DNA of 52,821 bases, taken from positions 1 through 52,821 of the forward strand of contig NZ_NXIF01000054.1 of the NCBI RefSeq assembly GCF_002837275.1, written 5' to 3'. A program made the position numbers and the translations under genes. The first letter of the stretch is position 1. The number at the start of each line of letters is the position of its first letter. Shown here piece by piece: positions 34,136 to 45,034 of the stretch. Source of the stretch: Malaciobacter halophilus (GTDB lineage: Bacteria > Campylobacterota > Campylobacteria > Campylobacterales > Arcobacteraceae). Under the pieces are notes generated by a model, which saw only the letters and a list, made by a program, of their open reading frames with translations, ran no database searches and was not told where the DNA came from.

Positions 34136-37058
34136 CCCACTCATCATCATTTGAAATTGAAGTAAACTCTTTTGGTTTGTTTATATCTTTACTTTTTTTA
34201 TCTTCACTTTTTTCATAAGTAGTTTTTTTATTAGGTTTTACATCAATAACAGACTCTTGTTTTGATACTATTTCATCAATTGCACTTTTACTTTTAGTAG
34301 TTTTCTTACTCTCTTCTTTATAAGTAGAACAATATTCAACTTTAATATTATCTAAACACTCAAATAGTTTAACTGTGCAATCATCAACCTCTCTTGAAAT
34401 TTTTGCTAAAGTCTCATTTGAAGCTTTTTTTGCATTTTCATCAATATAATCTTGCACTCTTTGATGTACACACTCATGATAAATCTTTAAGTTTTTCCAA
34501 TTTGAACTCTTTGTAAAAGCTGTTCCTTTTGCTTCTTCTTGTGCAATCCATTTTCCAAAATTACACTCAGTACATTTTGCTGCTGTCCAAGCTTGAACAT
34601 CTTTTTGTCCAACTTTTGCAAAATTTGTATCTTTAAATAAGATATGGTCATTTTTAATCTTAGAGATTTTAAATACTAAATCAATATCACAAATTTGTTT
34701 CTCTTTAGACTTATCAAAATTTGCCCTTTGTGAAATTGCATTTAAATCTGCTGAAAGTTTAGTAACACCATCTGATAAAGCACTTATCTCACTAGCAGAA
34801 CTTGCATTAACTTGTGTAGCTCTATCTAAAGAATTAATTGCATCATTAATTTGTATAATACCAGTCTCTTGCTCTTTACTTGCGCTTGATACATCTTCAA
34901 TTAAAGTAATTGTTTCATTAATCTTAGAAGTTAAATCAGTATATCCAGATATCATCTTACTTGAAATTGATTTACCTTCATTTGCTTTTTGAGTAGCTTG
35001 TTCTACAATATCTTTAATCTCTTTTGCTGCTTCTGCACTTCTACTAGCTAAGTTTCTAACTTCTTGAGCAACTACTGCAAAACCTTTTCCAGCTTCTCCT
35101 GCTGTTGCTGCTTCTACTGCTGCATTTAGTGAAAGAATATTTGTTTGAAATGCTATTTGGTCTATTACTGTAATTGCTTCATTTATAGAACTTACTTGCT
35201 CATCAATATCATCCATAGCTTTTGTAGTCATGTTTGCATAATCACCACCCTCTTTTGCAGAGCTATTTAAATCATTTGCTAAAACTGACATTTTATTTAC
35301 TTTTGAAGCACTAGATTTAATAATCGAAGTAATCTCTTCAACAGCAGCTGCTGTCTCTTCTAAACTAGCTGCTTGCTCATTTGCTGATTTTGCTAATTTT
35401 GCAACTTCTTTTGATAAAACTTCTGTATCAGAGTTTAACTTTTTACCACTTGTTGTAATCATAGCTAAAAACTCAGATACTGTATTTCCAATAAATGTAG
35501 TACTTGTTGAGATTGAACCTACTATACCATTTGCACTATGATGTTCATCTTTAGATACTTTAAAGTCAAAATTAGAGTTTCCATACTCTACTAAAATATT
35601 GTTAATCTCTTCTAGTTTCTCATTTGTTTTATCAATCATAGAGTTAATAGAAGCTTTTAACTTTTGAATTTGTGGATTTGAAGAATCACTATGAACTTTA
35701 TAAACATAAAAACCATTATTTACTTTTGTAATTACATCTTCAACCTCTTCAATAACTTTAGCATCTTGTTTAAAACCATCTTTTAACTTCTTAATATAAG
35801 AATTAAAACTATCTACAACTTTCCCTATTTCATCATTTGAATTTTTCTTAATATAATTATTAGATGTTGAATCTGAACCAAGATTTGAGATTGCACCGTT
35901 TAACTCATCAAGAGGATTTATAATTGCTCTTTTTATTAAGAAAGTATATAACAAATAAATAAACCCAACTGCAATAATAGTAGAAACCACTAAAAATTGA
36001 ATAATAGTAGATATCTCTTCTTCCGTAGTTTTTTGCATTTGTGCAATTTCTGCTTTTATATCATCAATATAAGCACCTGTACCAATTATCCAATTCCAAG
36101 GACCAAACTTCTGTACATAAGAAAACTTCTCTTCTGCTTCATCTAATCCTGGTTTTGGCCACATATACTTAACTAAAGCACCCTCATCATTATTGTTTGT
36201 AGCTTCAACAAACTCTTTAAATAGATATTTCCCTGCTTTGTCTTGTATATTAGCTAAATCTTTACCATCAAGTTTTGGTTTAATTGGATGCATAACCATT
36301 TTAGGTTGAGTATCGTTTATCCAAAAATAACCATCTGTTCCGTATCTCATTTTTGAAATAGTTTCTAATGCTTCTTCTTGAATCTTTTTAGTAACATCTG
36401 ATACATATGAACCTGTACCAATAACCCAATTAAAAGGTTCAAATAGTTTTACAAAAGACACCTTTGGTTGTGGCTTATCAAACCCTGGTTTTGGCCATAA
36501 ATAATCAACAAAACCTGAACCTTTTGTTTTTCCAACATTTGCAAAAACTGAGAATATTTTTTTACCACCTTTGTCTTTAAACTCAGACAAATCTTTTCCA
36601 TCAAGGTGTGGTTTTGTTGGGTGCATAACAATTACTGCATCAGTATCATTTACCCAAAAATATCCATTTTTACCATATCTTGATTCACTAATTAACTCTC
36701 TTAATACTCTTTTTAATTCAGCATCAGGAATTTTGCCTTTTAGTTTTTTATACTCTGCATTTAATATTGAAAAAATAAAACCTGTTTGTTCTTTTAAATA
36801 CTCTTGAACTTCAAATTTTATCTTATCAATTGCAGTTCTTTTATGATAAGCACTAACTGTTTTCATAGCTAGTGATACATAATTTTTCAATTCTGCTTCT
36901 TTTTTAGCATATGCTTCTTTTTTATATTTTTCAACATTTTCATTAGATAGCTTTTTAACTGAATAAATAGACTCTATTGATACAATTATTGCCACAGAAA
37001 AAATTGTTAAAAATGCTAAAATAAGTAGCTTAGACTTAATAGTAAGGTTCCCCAGCAT
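34125..37058 (-). CDS. Methyl-accepting chemotaxis protein with tandem Cache, HAMP, signalling hairpin and CZB domain
   Basis: 977 residues. Transmembrane helix 1 at about 8-28; a periplasmic part with two similar Cache-type modules, each with GYFWVND or GYFWIND, then MHP-x-KP, DGKDL, YLWPKPG or YMWPKPG, and GTGSY or GTGAY; transmembrane helix 2 at about 352-378; HAMP; then a signalling domain with the hairpin tip [20 protein letters not shown] and [13 protein letters not shown]. After it comes a region with C-x2-C-NFGKWI and HECVHQRV, matching the chemoreceptor zinc-binding (CZB) domain, then a Lys/Ser-rich linker and the C-terminal EWESF, like the NWETF peptide that tethers CheR and CheB. 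A TTGACT/TAAAAT promoter precedes it. The ligand is not visible; Cache_2-type sensors often bind small organic acids. Confidence 0.93.
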   Translation of the reverse strand: MLGNLTIKSKLLILAFLTIFSVAIIVSIESIYSVKKLSNENVEKYKKEAYAKKEAELKNYVSLAMKTVSAYHKRTAIDKIKFEVQEYLKEQTGFIFSILNAEYKKLKGKIPDAELKRVLRELISESRYGKNGYFWVNDTDAVIVMHPTKPHLDGKDLSEFKDKGGKKIFSVFANVGKTKGSGFVDYLWPKPGFDKPQPKVSFVKLFEPFNWVIGTGSYVSDVTKKIQEEALETISKMRYGTDGYFWINDTQPKMVMHPIKPKLDGKDLANIQDKAGKYLFKEFVEATNNNDEGALVKYMWPKPGLDEAEEKFSYVQKFGPWNWIIGTGAYIDDIKAEIAQMQKTTEEEISTIIQFLVVSTIIAVGFIYLLYTFLIKRAIINPLDELNGAISNLGSDSTSNNYIKKNSNDEIGKVVDSFNSYIKKLKDGFKQDAKVIEEVEDVITKVNNGFYVYKVHSDSSNPQIQKLKASINSMIDKTNEKLEEINNILVEYGNSNFDFKVSKDEHHSANGIVGSISTSTTFIGNTVSEFLAMITTSGKKLNSDTEVLSKEVAKLAKSANEQAASLEETAAAVEEITSIIKSSASKVNKMSVLANDLNSSAKEGGDYANMTTKAMDDIDEQVSSINEAITVIDQIAFQTNILSLNAAVEAATAGEAGKGFAVVAQEVRNLASRSAEAAKEIKDIVEQATQKANEGKSISSKMISGYTDLTSKINETITLIEDVSSASKEQETGIIQINDAINSLDRATQVNASSASEISALSDGVTKLSADLNAISQRANFDKSKEKQICDIDLVFKISKIKNDHILFKDTNFAKVGQKDVQAWTAAKCTECNFGKWIAQEEAKGTAFTKSSNWKNLKIYHECVHQRVQDYIDENAKKASNETLAKISREVDDCTVKLFECLDNIKVEYCSTYKEESKKTTKSKSAIDEIVSKQESVIDVKPNKKTTYEKSEDKKSKDINKPKEFTSISNDDEWESF

Positions 37059-37083
37059 TCCACACTCCTTTTATAATCATTAT

Positions 37084-37113
37084 ATTTTATCTTGCAACAC
37101 TTTAAAAAGTCAA
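37084..37113 (-). promoter_or_regulatory. Vegetative promoter for the chemoreceptor gene
   Basis: On the minus strand TTGACT (37113-37108) and TAAAAT (37089-37084) are 18 bases apart, with a second possible TATAAT a few bases further. AAAAGGAG precedes the ATG at 37058. The 233-base divergent gap has no further gene; the opposite side should contain the promoter of the ankyrin gene, for which I see no clear boxes. Confidence 0.6.
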
Positions 37114-37291
37114 GGTTTCAATTATTAAATAATTATAAAATAATTTTATGTTTACTTTCGTTTCATCCCATATAAATTTTATTTATCATTTCTTCAATAT
37201 TTTAATAACAAATGCTATTTAGTTTATTTTATGAAAACTTTAGTTATGTTATTATCTATATACAAAATTCAAAAGGTACAGGTTATAATTT

Positions 37292-39184
37292 ATGTTTAAC
37301 AAACTTTTTAAAAAATATACTAGAGAAGATTTACTAGATGAACTAAGAAACTCAACCTTTAAAGACTCAAAAGCAGATTCAATTTTAAAAGATGTAGATA
37401 TTCATTATAGAGATGAGTTTAATAAATCATATCTTCATATTGTAGCAGAAGATAACCTTGTAGAGTCAGTAAAATGGCTTGTATCTAAAAAAGTAGATAT
37501 AAATGCAACTGATTCTGATGGAAATACAGCTTTAATGTATGCTGTAAGACAAGGTGCCACGCAAACAGTAAGAACACTTCTTCAACTAAATGCTGATCCA
37601 AATATAAGAAACTCAAATGGAAGAATTGCCATACAAGAAGCTTTAAAGTTAAATAAAAAAGATTCATATGTATTATTAAGAGATAAAACAAAAAAACTAA
37701 ACAATATAGATGATGATGGAAAAACAATTATTTTTGATGCAATAGATAGCCAAAATTTAGATTTAATAAAAGATGTAATTAAACTTCAAGGTAACTCTAT
37801 TGATAAAAAAATTCTATTTTATCCTAATACATATACAAGTTTAGAAGTACTTAAATTTTTAGGTGCACATATTGATTTAAATATTACAGATGAAAAAGGG
37901 CGAACTCCTATATTTTATCTAGTTCAAAATGGTGCTTTAAATGTAGAATCATTTAATTTTGCAATAGAAAAAGGTGCTGATATTAATCACATTGACGATG
38001 ATGGTAACAATGTACTATTAGCTTTAATTGAAAAAATATTAGCAACAAATCCAAGGGAAAAAGAAGAGATAAAAAATCTTCTTGATATGATTCCATGGCT
38101 GATTGATGAACATGTAGATTATAACCATTGTAATCACAATGGTGATAATGCTTTAATGTTAGCAACAAAACAAAGAAATTTAAAAGTTATGGAAACTTTA
38201 CTTGAATATGAAGTTGACCCAAACTTTATAAATGATAGAAATGAAACAGCTTTAGCTTTTGCTGCAATAAAAGGTAAGACAAATATTGATTTAGTATCTT
38301 TACTTTTAGATTATGGCGCAAGACCAAATATTAGTGATGAAAATGGTAAAACAATCATCGAAAAACTAATTGAAATTGAACTTTTTTTAAGAAATAGAAA
38401 AAAGCTAAAGATGAAAGATAGACAGCATATTAATGAAAATGAAAACTACAAATCAGTTTTAGAAGAGATTTTATTAAATGGTGAAGTTAACTTGACTATG
38501 CTTAACTCTCAAGGAAATCCATACTTTTTCGAAGCAGTAGAACATGGAAATATAGATTTAGTTAAAATGCTTGTAAAATATGGTGCTGATATAAATCTCA
38601 AAAATAAAGATGGTTACAATATTATTTACTATTACATGTCAAAAAATACTTCATTTAGAAGAGTTGCTGAACATCAAAATTATCTTATAATGCTTAGAAA
38701 TATTATTAGTTTAGGTGCTGATGTTAACTCAAGGGATGATTATGGAGGAATTACACTTCATAAAGCTATTTTAGATAATGATATTCAAACTATTAAAGTT
38801 TTAATTAATGCAGGTGCGGATATTAATGCAGTTGATAATAAAGGAAGAAATATGGTTCACAATGCCATGTGGCAAAATAAAGTGAAAGTATTTAGACTTT
38901 TATATTCATACAATAAACAACTAATTAATAAACCAGATAAATTTGGTGTATTGCCTATTAATTATGCTGCATTTTTAGGATATAATGAACTAGTTATTGA
39001 ACTTATAGACTCTGGTTCATATGTAAATAATCCATACAAAAAAACACATTATATTTTTAATTTTCTAAAAAAATTCCATAAAAATTTAAGACCACTTTTA
39101 GAAAATACAAGAAACCCAGCAGACCACTTAAAAATGAAAACATTAGTAGAAAACATGGTAAAAGAGTTTAATGTAAAGCTTTAA
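37292..39184 (+). CDS. Ankyrin-repeat protein
   Basis: 630 residues made largely of ankyrin repeats, with units such as VDINATDSDGNTALMYAV, ADPNIRNSNGRIAIQEAL, ADINHIDDDGNNVLLALI, VDYNHCNHNGDNALMLAT, ADINLKNKDGYNIIYYYM, ADVNSRDDYGGITLHKAI and ADINAVDNKGRNMVHNAM. I count about ten, interrupted by longer insertions. There is no signal peptide or membrane segment, so it is probably cytosolic and binds other proteins. It stands alone between a divergent chemoreceptor gene and a convergent recN, so the context does not name its partner. Confidence 0.88.
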   Translation: MFNKLFKKYTREDLLDELRNSTFKDSKADSILKDVDIHYRDEFNKSYLHIVAEDNLVESVKWLVSKKVDINATDSDGNTALMYAVRQGATQTVRTLLQLNADPNIRNSNGRIAIQEALKLNKKDSYVLLRDKTKKLNNIDDDGKTIIFDAIDSQNLDLIKDVIKLQGNSIDKKILFYPNTYTSLEVLKFLGAHIDLNITDEKGRTPIFYLVQNGALNVESFNFAIEKGADINHIDDDGNNVLLALIEKILATNPREKEEIKNLLDMIPWLIDEHVDYNHCNHNGDNALMLATKQRNLKVMETLLEYEVDPNFINDRNETALAFAAIKGKTNIDLVSLLLDYGARPNISDENGKTIIEKLIEIELFLRNRKKLKMKDRQHINENENYKSVLEEILLNGEVNLTMLNSQGNPYFFEAVEHGNIDLVKMLVKYGADINLKNKDGYNIIYYYMSKNTSFRRVAEHQNYLIMLRNIISLGADVNSRDDYGGITLHKAILDNDIQTIKVLINAGADINAVDNKGRNMVHNAMWQNKVKVFRLLYSYNKQLINKPDKFGVLPINYAAFLGYNELVIELIDSGSYVNNPYKKTHYIFNFLKKFHKNLRPLLENTRNPADHLKMKTLVENMVKEFNVKL

Positions 39185-39198
39185 AATAGCTTTACATT
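39170..39198. terminator. Bidirectional hairpin over both stop codons of the ankyrin and recN genes
   Basis: Perfect 11-bp arms AATGTAAAGCT and AGCTTTACATT around a 7-base loop. The stop of the ankyrin gene (39182-39184) lies in the loop and that of recN (39192-39194) in the right arm. The plus strand continues AATAGATTTTTA, giving a T run for the ankyrin transcript. Confidence 0.65.
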
Positions 39199-40718
39199 AA
39201 TAGATTTTTAGCAAACTCTTTTGCTTCTTTTGTAATATCTTCTCCACTTATCATTCTTGATATTTCATCAACCCTTTGCTCTTTATTTAAGACTTTAACT
39301 TCTGATTTTCCATCTATTTTATCAACTAAAAAGTGTTGTTTAGCACTTGATGTTAATTGAGGTTGATGGGAAATTGCAAAAATCTGATATGATTTAGATA
39401 ATTGTGTTAAAACAGTTGCTATTGCTGAGCTCTCTTTTCCACTTAAATTTGCATCTATTTCATCTAAAAATAGAACTCCATTTTTAACTATTTGAAACTC
39501 ACTCATTGATGTTAAAAGTGCAAGTCGCAATCTATTAAACTCTCCACTACTTATAGTATCTAAATCAACACCATTTAACTCAAAAACAACTTCATCTATA
39601 CCACTTGAATCAAGAGTTTTTTTCTGGATTAATATTTTTGCATTTGAAAGATATAAAAATTTTAAGTAGTGATTTATTCTTTTCTCCAAATGTTTTACAG
39701 ATTTTTTTCTCTCTTCGCTAATTTGTAAAGCTAATTCATTTACTTCAATATCAAGTGTTTTAATCTCTTCTTCAAGCTTTGTTTTTTCAAAAGTTATATT
39801 TTCATATTTTTGTAAATCTAATTTCTTTTGTTCTTTATACTCAATTGCTTCTTTTATAGAGCCAAATCTTTTTTGTAAAGATGATAGTTTTTCTATTCTA
39901 TCTAAAACATTTTCAATATCTAACTCTTCAAGCTCATATAAAGAGTCATTAAATCTTTCAAAATGATTATTTAACTCATTTATTGCATCATCAAAAAAAG
40001 AGCTATCAACTTCTAATAACTCTAAAGCATTTGATACTTGATGTGAATTCTCAAAAACTAAAGAGGCACTTTTAATAGCATCTTCAATTTTATCTTTTTT
40101 TGAGAGTTTCTTTTTTACTTCCATTAGTTCTTCATATTCATCTAATTTTGGATCAATTGATTCTATTTTATCAATCTCAAACTGTGCAAACTCTTTTAGT
40201 TCTTCAACTTTTAGTTCATCTTCAATTAGTCTATTCAACTCTTTTTTAAGTATGCTTAACTCTTTATATGATGATATAAACTCTTGTTTTAATTTATTAA
40301 ATTTTTTATTATTTTTAATTGATAATAAATCTAAAAAATTTAAAAGTTTAATACTTTCAAAATCTGTTTTATCTTTTAAGCTAAGATGCTTTATCAAGGA
40401 AGTAGAAAAACTTTGAAGCCTTTTTTTTGAAATAGTTTGATTATTTAAAAGATATCTTGTTTTATCTTTTTTTATCTCTTTAATAACAATTTCATCATCA
40501 ATATCAATATCAAAATCTTCATCTTTTATAGAACTTTGAATCACAACTTCCCCAAGTTTTGCTTTTGCATCTTCAATTCCAAATAGTGATAATATTGATT
40601 CCATTAAGATAGATTTACCAGCACCACTAGGTCCTGTAAAAACAACTAAACCCTTATCAAACTCTAAATCTATTTCATTAAAAGATAAAAAATCTTTAAG
40701 ATATACTCTACTAATCAT
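39192..40718 (-). CDS. recN: DNA repair protein RecN
   Basis: 508 residues of an SMC-like ATPase: Walker A GPSGAGKSILMES (about residues 30-42) after the N-terminal FLSFNEIDLEFDKGLVVFTG, a long central coiled coil (about 140-350), then SSGEFNRLRLALL as the ABC signature, LFLDEIDANLSG as Walker B and AISHQPQL. It is a little shorter than the Escherichia coli protein (553), the coil being reduced. RecN gathers broken ends during double-strand break repair. nadK lies 5 bases upstream, the usual partner order. Confidence 0.95.
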   Translation of the reverse strand: MISRVYLKDFLSFNEIDLEFDKGLVVFTGPSGAGKSILMESILSLFGIEDAKAKLGEVVIQSSIKDEDFDIDIDDEIVIKEIKKDKTRYLLNNQTISKKRLQSFSTSLIKHLSLKDKTDFESIKLLNFLDLLSIKNNKKFNKLKQEFISSYKELSILKKELNRLIEDELKVEELKEFAQFEIDKIESIDPKLDEYEELMEVKKKLSKKDKIEDAIKSASLVFENSHQVSNALELLEVDSSFFDDAINELNNHFERFNDSLYELEELDIENVLDRIEKLSSLQKRFGSIKEAIEYKEQKKLDLQKYENITFEKTKLEEEIKTLDIEVNELALQISEERKKSVKHLEKRINHYLKFLYLSNAKILIQKKTLDSSGIDEVVFELNGVDLDTISSGEFNRLRLALLTSMSEFQIVKNGVLFLDEIDANLSGKESSAIATVLTQLSKSYQIFAISHQPQLTSSAKQHFLVDKIDGKSEVKVLNKEQRVDEISRMISGEDITKEAKEFAKNLLM

Positions 40719-40723
40719 CTATA

Positions 40724-41599
40724 TTAATTTCCCCATTGTAGTTTTTCATTTAATACTTCAAAATAGTTACGCTCTTTTCTATGAAGAAGTTTTGCTTTTT
40801 TTGAAGCTATTTGAATCTTAATTGATTGATTTTGTTCTACTTCATATATATCTTGTCCATCAACAATTACCATTGCACCTTGATTATCTGTAATAGTAAA
40901 CTCTATTTCAAAATCTGCTGGAAGTACTAATGGCCTTTGAGTTAATGAATGTGGAGCAACTGGCGTTACAATAAAAGCATCAGTTAAAGGATATACCAAT
41001 GGACCGCCAACTGATAAATTATATGCCGTTGAGCCAGTTGGTGAAGAGATAATAATTCCATCACCATAATATGAATTAAATGGTTTGCCATCTATTTTTG
41101 CATCTACTTTTATCATAGATGACAAAGAGTTTCTTGAAATAACAATATCATTAAAAGCAAAGAAGTTTTGTAAATTTGCATTGCCTTTAATCATCATTCT
41201 GCTATCAATTCTATAATTTTCATCATCTGACAAATTTTGTAAAAATGATTCTAATTCATTTAAACTTACATCAGTTAGAAATCCTAAGGTTCCAAGATTT
41301 ATTCCAAGTACTGGTTTTCCAGACCTAAAAGTTCTTCTTACTACAGAAATTAGTGTTCCATCCCCACCAATTGATACTAAAAAATCCACAGTATCACACA
41401 AAGTATCTAAATCAAAACCCTCTTCATCAATCATATAAGCACTATTTTTTTCCAAAAACACTTCTATATTTTGACTTTGAAAATAGCCTTTTATTTTCAT
41501 ATAATCATCTTTGATTTCTGGAGTTGAAGGTCTTAATATAATTCCTGCTTTTGATTTTGATTTTAATTTCTCTTTTGTAATTGTTGCTTTCAAACCCAT
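40724..41599 (-). CDS. nadK: NAD kinase
   Basis: 291 residues. The GGDGT motif is in VSIGGDGTLISVVRR (about residues 91-105), and the NE/D-type site and DGIIISSPTGSTAYNLSVGG (about 179-198) are complete. It phosphorylates NAD to NADP in the cytosol. ATG start; it is read just before recN. Confidence 0.95.
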   Translation of the reverse strand: MGLKATITKEKLKSKSKAGIILRPSTPEIKDDYMKIKGYFQSQNIEVFLEKNSAYMIDEEGFDLDTLCDTVDFLVSIGGDGTLISVVRRTFRSGKPVLGINLGTLGFLTDVSLNELESFLQNLSDDENYRIDSRMMIKGNANLQNFFAFNDIVISRNSLSSMIKVDAKIDGKPFNSYYGDGIIISSPTGSTAYNLSVGGPLVYPLTDAFIVTPVAPHSLTQRPLVLPADFEIEFTITDNQGAMVIVDGQDIYEVEQNQSIKIQIASKKAKLLHRKERNYFEVLNEKLQWGN

Positions 41600-41722
41600 A
41601 TTCTCTTCTTTAAAATTTAGAATATTCTATCTAAAATGTTAATAAATCTGCTTTAAATTAACAAATTGTAATATTTTATAGATTAAAAGGCAAAATTTTA
41701 CATAAATTAGTATTTTTGAAGT

Positions 41723-41758
41723 AAAAAAAAAGGCCTAGATTTAAAATCTAGACCTTTT
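41723..41758 (-). terminator. Strong intrinsic terminator of the rpsL-rpsG-fusA operon
   Basis: On the minus strand a stem AAAAGG-T-CTAGATTT / AAATCTAG-G-CCTTTT with one mismatch is followed by a run of nine T in all. It lies 42 bases after the fusA stop. The remaining gap to nadK is AT-rich without further structure. Confidence 0.85.
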
Positions 41759-41799
41759 ACAAAACTAATTAAAGTTTATACTTAAATCGAAAAATGTTA

Positions 41800-43905
41800 T
41801 TAACCATTTCTCTTTTTAATAATTTCGTCAGAAACATTTTTTGGAACTTCTTCATAAGAATCAAATAACATTCCATAAGTTGCTCTACCTTGAGTCATAG
41901 ATCTTAAGTCAGTTGAGTAACCAAACATTTCAGATAATGGAATCATTGCAGTAACTAGTTTAACACCAGCTCTGTCATCCATAGATTGAACTTGTCCTCT
42001 TCTTTTGTTAACATCACCGATAACATCTCCCATATACTCTTCAGGAGTTTCGATTTCAACTTTCATCATTGGTTCAAGAATAACTGCACCAGCTTCAGCT
42101 TTTCTACAAGCCTCTTTGAAACCCATAGAAGCAGCTAATTTAAAGGCCATCTCAGATGAGTCAACATCGTGATATGAACCATCATATAAAGTAACCTCAA
42201 TATCAACCATTGGGTAACCAGCTAGGATACCACCTTGCATAGCTTCCTCACAACCTTTTTGAACTGCAGGAATATACTCTTTTGGTACAACCCCACCTTT
42301 AATTGCATTGTTAAATTTAAAGTTATCTTCAGAATCAACTAATGGTTTAATATCTAAATATACGTGACCATATTGACCTTTACCACCAGATTGCTTAGCA
42401 TATTTGAACTCATTTTTAATTGGGTTCTTAATAGTTTCTCTATAAGCAACTTGTGGAGCACCAACTTCAGCTTCAACTTTAAACTCTCTTTTCATTCTAT
42501 CAACAAGAATTTCAAGGTGTAATTCACCCATTCCTGAAATAATAGTTTGTCCAGATTCTTCATCAGTTGCAACTCTAAATGATGGATCTTCTTCTGCTAA
42601 TTTTCCTAATGCAATACCCATTTTTTCTTGGTCTGCTTTAGTTTTTGGCTCAACTGCAACAGAGATAACTGGCTCTGGGAATTCCATTCTCTCAAGGATT
42701 ACTGGATCTTTTTCAGAAGCTAAAGTATCACCTGTAATTGTATTTTTAAGACCAACTACTGCACCAATTTCACCAGCATAAAGTTGTGAAACTTCTTCTC
42801 TGTTATTTGAGTGCATTTTAAGTAATCTTCCGATTCTCTCTTTTTTCATTTTAGTTGAGTTCATTACATAAGTTCCAGACTCTAATTGTCCTCTATATAC
42901 TCTTGTAAATGTTAATTGTCCAACAAATGGGTCAGTCATAATTTTAAATGCTAATGCTGCAACTTCACCTTCATCAGTAGAAGGAACAATAACAGCTTCA
43001 CCATCTTGAGTCTCACCTCTAATATCAGCAACCTCAGTTGGAGCTGGTAAATACATAGCAACTGCATCAAGTAGTGTTTGAACACCTTTATTTTTGAAAG
43101 ATGTACCACAAACCATTGGAGTAATAGACATTGATAAACAAGCAGCTTTAAGACCATTAATAATCTCATCTTCGCTTAATTCACCTTCTTCAAAGTATTT
43201 TTCCATTAACTCTTCAGAAGACTCAGCAGCAGCTTCAATCATCTTTTCTCTATACTCTTGTGCTTGGTCTACTAACTCAGCTGGAATTTCTACTTCTGAA
43301 TATGCAGAACCCATTGCAGCGTCATCATCCCAAACAATAGCTTTCATTTTAACTAAATCAACAACACCTTTGAAGTCTTCTTCTGCACCAATAGGAATTT
43401 GAATTGGAACAGGATTAGCTTTTAATCTTTCACTTACTTGTTTTTCAACATTAAAAAAATCTGCACCAGTTCTATCCATTTTATTTACATAGATAATTCT
43501 TGGTACACCATATTTGTTTGCTTGTCTCCAAACTGTTTCAGATTGAGGTTGAACCCCACCTACTGAACAAAATACTGCAACTGCACCATCAAGAACTCTC
43601 ATTGATCTTTCAACTTCAATTGTAAAGTCAACGTGACCTGGAGTGTCAATAATATTTATTTGTAGTTGCTCATTTGTTTTAGGGTGTGGCCAGAAACAAG
43701 TAGTAGCTGCTGAAGTAATTGTAATACCTCTTTCTTGCTCTTGCTCCATCCAGTCCATTGTTGCAGCACCGTCGTGAACCTCACCAATTTTGTGAGAAAC
43801 TCCTGTATAGAATAAAATTCTTTCAGTAGTTGTTGTTTTACCTGCATCAATGTGCGCTGCAATACCGATATTTCTAACTCTTCTAAGTGGTGTTTTTCTA
43901 GCCAT
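41800..43905 (-). CDS. fusA: Elongation factor G
   Basis: 701 residues, full length, with the GTPase motifs [10 protein letters not shown] (G1), DTPGHVDFT (G3) and NKMDRTGAD (G4), and the domain IV block [12 protein letters not shown] and the C-terminal [10 protein letters not shown]. It drives ribosomal translocation. It is the last gene of the rpsL-rpsG-fusA group; tuf, often next in other bacteria, does not follow. Confidence 0.99.
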   Translation of the reverse strand: MARKTPLRRVRNIGIAAHIDAGKTTTTERILFYTGVSHKIGEVHDGAATMDWMEQEQERGITITSAATTCFWPHPKTNEQLQINIIDTPGHVDFTIEVERSMRVLDGAVAVFCSVGGVQPQSETVWRQANKYGVPRIIYVNKMDRTGADFFNVEKQVSERLKANPVPIQIPIGAEEDFKGVVDLVKMKAIVWDDDAAMGSAYSEVEIPAELVDQAQEYREKMIEAAAESSEELMEKYFEEGELSEDEIINGLKAACLSMSITPMVCGTSFKNKGVQTLLDAVAMYLPAPTEVADIRGETQDGEAVIVPSTDEGEVAALAFKIMTDPFVGQLTFTRVYRGQLESGTYVMNSTKMKKERIGRLLKMHSNNREEVSQLYAGEIGAVVGLKNTITGDTLASEKDPVILERMEFPEPVISVAVEPKTKADQEKMGIALGKLAEEDPSFRVATDEESGQTIISGMGELHLEILVDRMKREFKVEAEVGAPQVAYRETIKNPIKNEFKYAKQSGGKGQYGHVYLDIKPLVDSEDNFKFNNAIKGGVVPKEYIPAVQKGCEEAMQGGILAGYPMVDIEVTLYDGSYHDVDSSEMAFKLAASMGFKEACRKAEAGAVILEPMMKVEIETPEEYMGDVIGDVNKRRGQVQSMDDRAGVKLVTAMIPLSEMFGYSTDLRSMTQGRATYGMLFDSYEEVPKNVSDEIIKKRNG

Positions 43906-43914
43906 AAATACTTC

Positions 43915-44394
<480 letters not shown>

Positions 44395-44398
44395 CTAC

Positions 44399-44773
44399 TT
44401 ATTTTTTAGGCTTTTTAGTACCGTATTTAGATCTTGCAACAGTTCTGTTTGCAACACCAGCTGTATCTAAAGCACCTCTAACAATGTGATACTTAACACC
44501 AGGTAAATCCTTAACTCTTCCCCCTCTAACTAATACAATAGAGTGTTCTTGTAAGTTGTGACCTTCACCACCGATATATGAAATTACTTCATATCCTGTT
44601 GTTAATCTAACTTTTGCAACTTTTCTTAAAGCCGAGTTAGGTTTTTTAGGAGTTGTAGTATATACTCTTGTACATACACCTCTTCTTTGTGGACATTTTT
44701 CTAATGCTGGTGATTTTGATGTTTTAATCACCTTTTTTCGCTCTTTTCTAATAAGCTGATTAATAGTAGGCAT
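44399..44773 (-). CDS. rpsL: 30S ribosomal protein S12
   Basis: 124 residues with the standard [19 protein letters not shown] and [17 protein letters not shown] loops. The two Lys positions where streptomycin-resistance changes occur (in PKKPNS and GRVKDLPG) carry the wild-type residue. AAAGGG precedes the ATG. Confidence 0.98.
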   Translation of the reverse strand: MPTINQLIRKERKKVIKTSKSPALEKCPQRRGVCTRVYTTTPKKPNSALRKVAKVRLTTGYEVISYIGGEGHNLQEHSIVLVRGGRVKDLPGVKYHIVRGALDTAGVANRTVARSKYGTKKPKK

Positions 44774-44900
44774 TTTTTCCCTTTAATTAAATTGGTTTGA
44801 GCAATTAAAGCAATGCTCATGCTTCTCGTGCGACTTCAACATATTGTTGAAACGATACTACCATTCTAGGAAACATGTAAGTTTTCTAAAAAAGTAGGGG

Positions 44901-44952
44901 ATTATACTTAAGTACAACTTAATATATACTTAGTTAATACTTAAAGAGTCAA
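44901..44952 (-). promoter_or_regulatory. Promoter region for rpsL-rpsG-fusA
   Basis: Two minus-strand options: TTGACT (44952-44947) with TATATA 18 bases on (44928-44923), and a perfect TATAAT (44906-44901) nearer the gene. About 130 bases of leader follow, containing an inverted repeat TTCAACA-TAT-TGTTGAA near 44836-44853 that could form a hairpin in the rpsL leader. Confidence 0.5.
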
Positions 44953-44998
44953 TATTAAAAAAGATACTTTTTTTAAGTTTTTAGTAAACTATTATTAC

Positions 44999-45004
44999 TA
45001 TAAT
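44999..45004 (+). promoter_or_regulatory. Candidate -10 element for the MFS transporter gene
   Basis: The plus strand reads TTACTATAATTCG, TATAAT ending 30 bases before the ATG at 45035. It is divergent from the rpsL promoter in the same 261-base gap. Confidence 0.45.
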
Positions 45005-45034
45005 TCGCAAAATTTTTTAATAAAGTAGCTTTAA

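Noticed and set aside
37485-37727. Open frames antisense to the ankyrin gene and similar long frames opposite other genes
   Set aside because: They are Leu/Phe/His-rich reflections of AT-rich coding sequence, have no ribosome sites and lie wholly inside well supported genes.
37292-39184. Repeats in the ankyrin gene considered as a CRISPR-like or DNA repeat array
   Set aside because: The repetition is at protein level only, with no regular DNA repeat and spacer structure.
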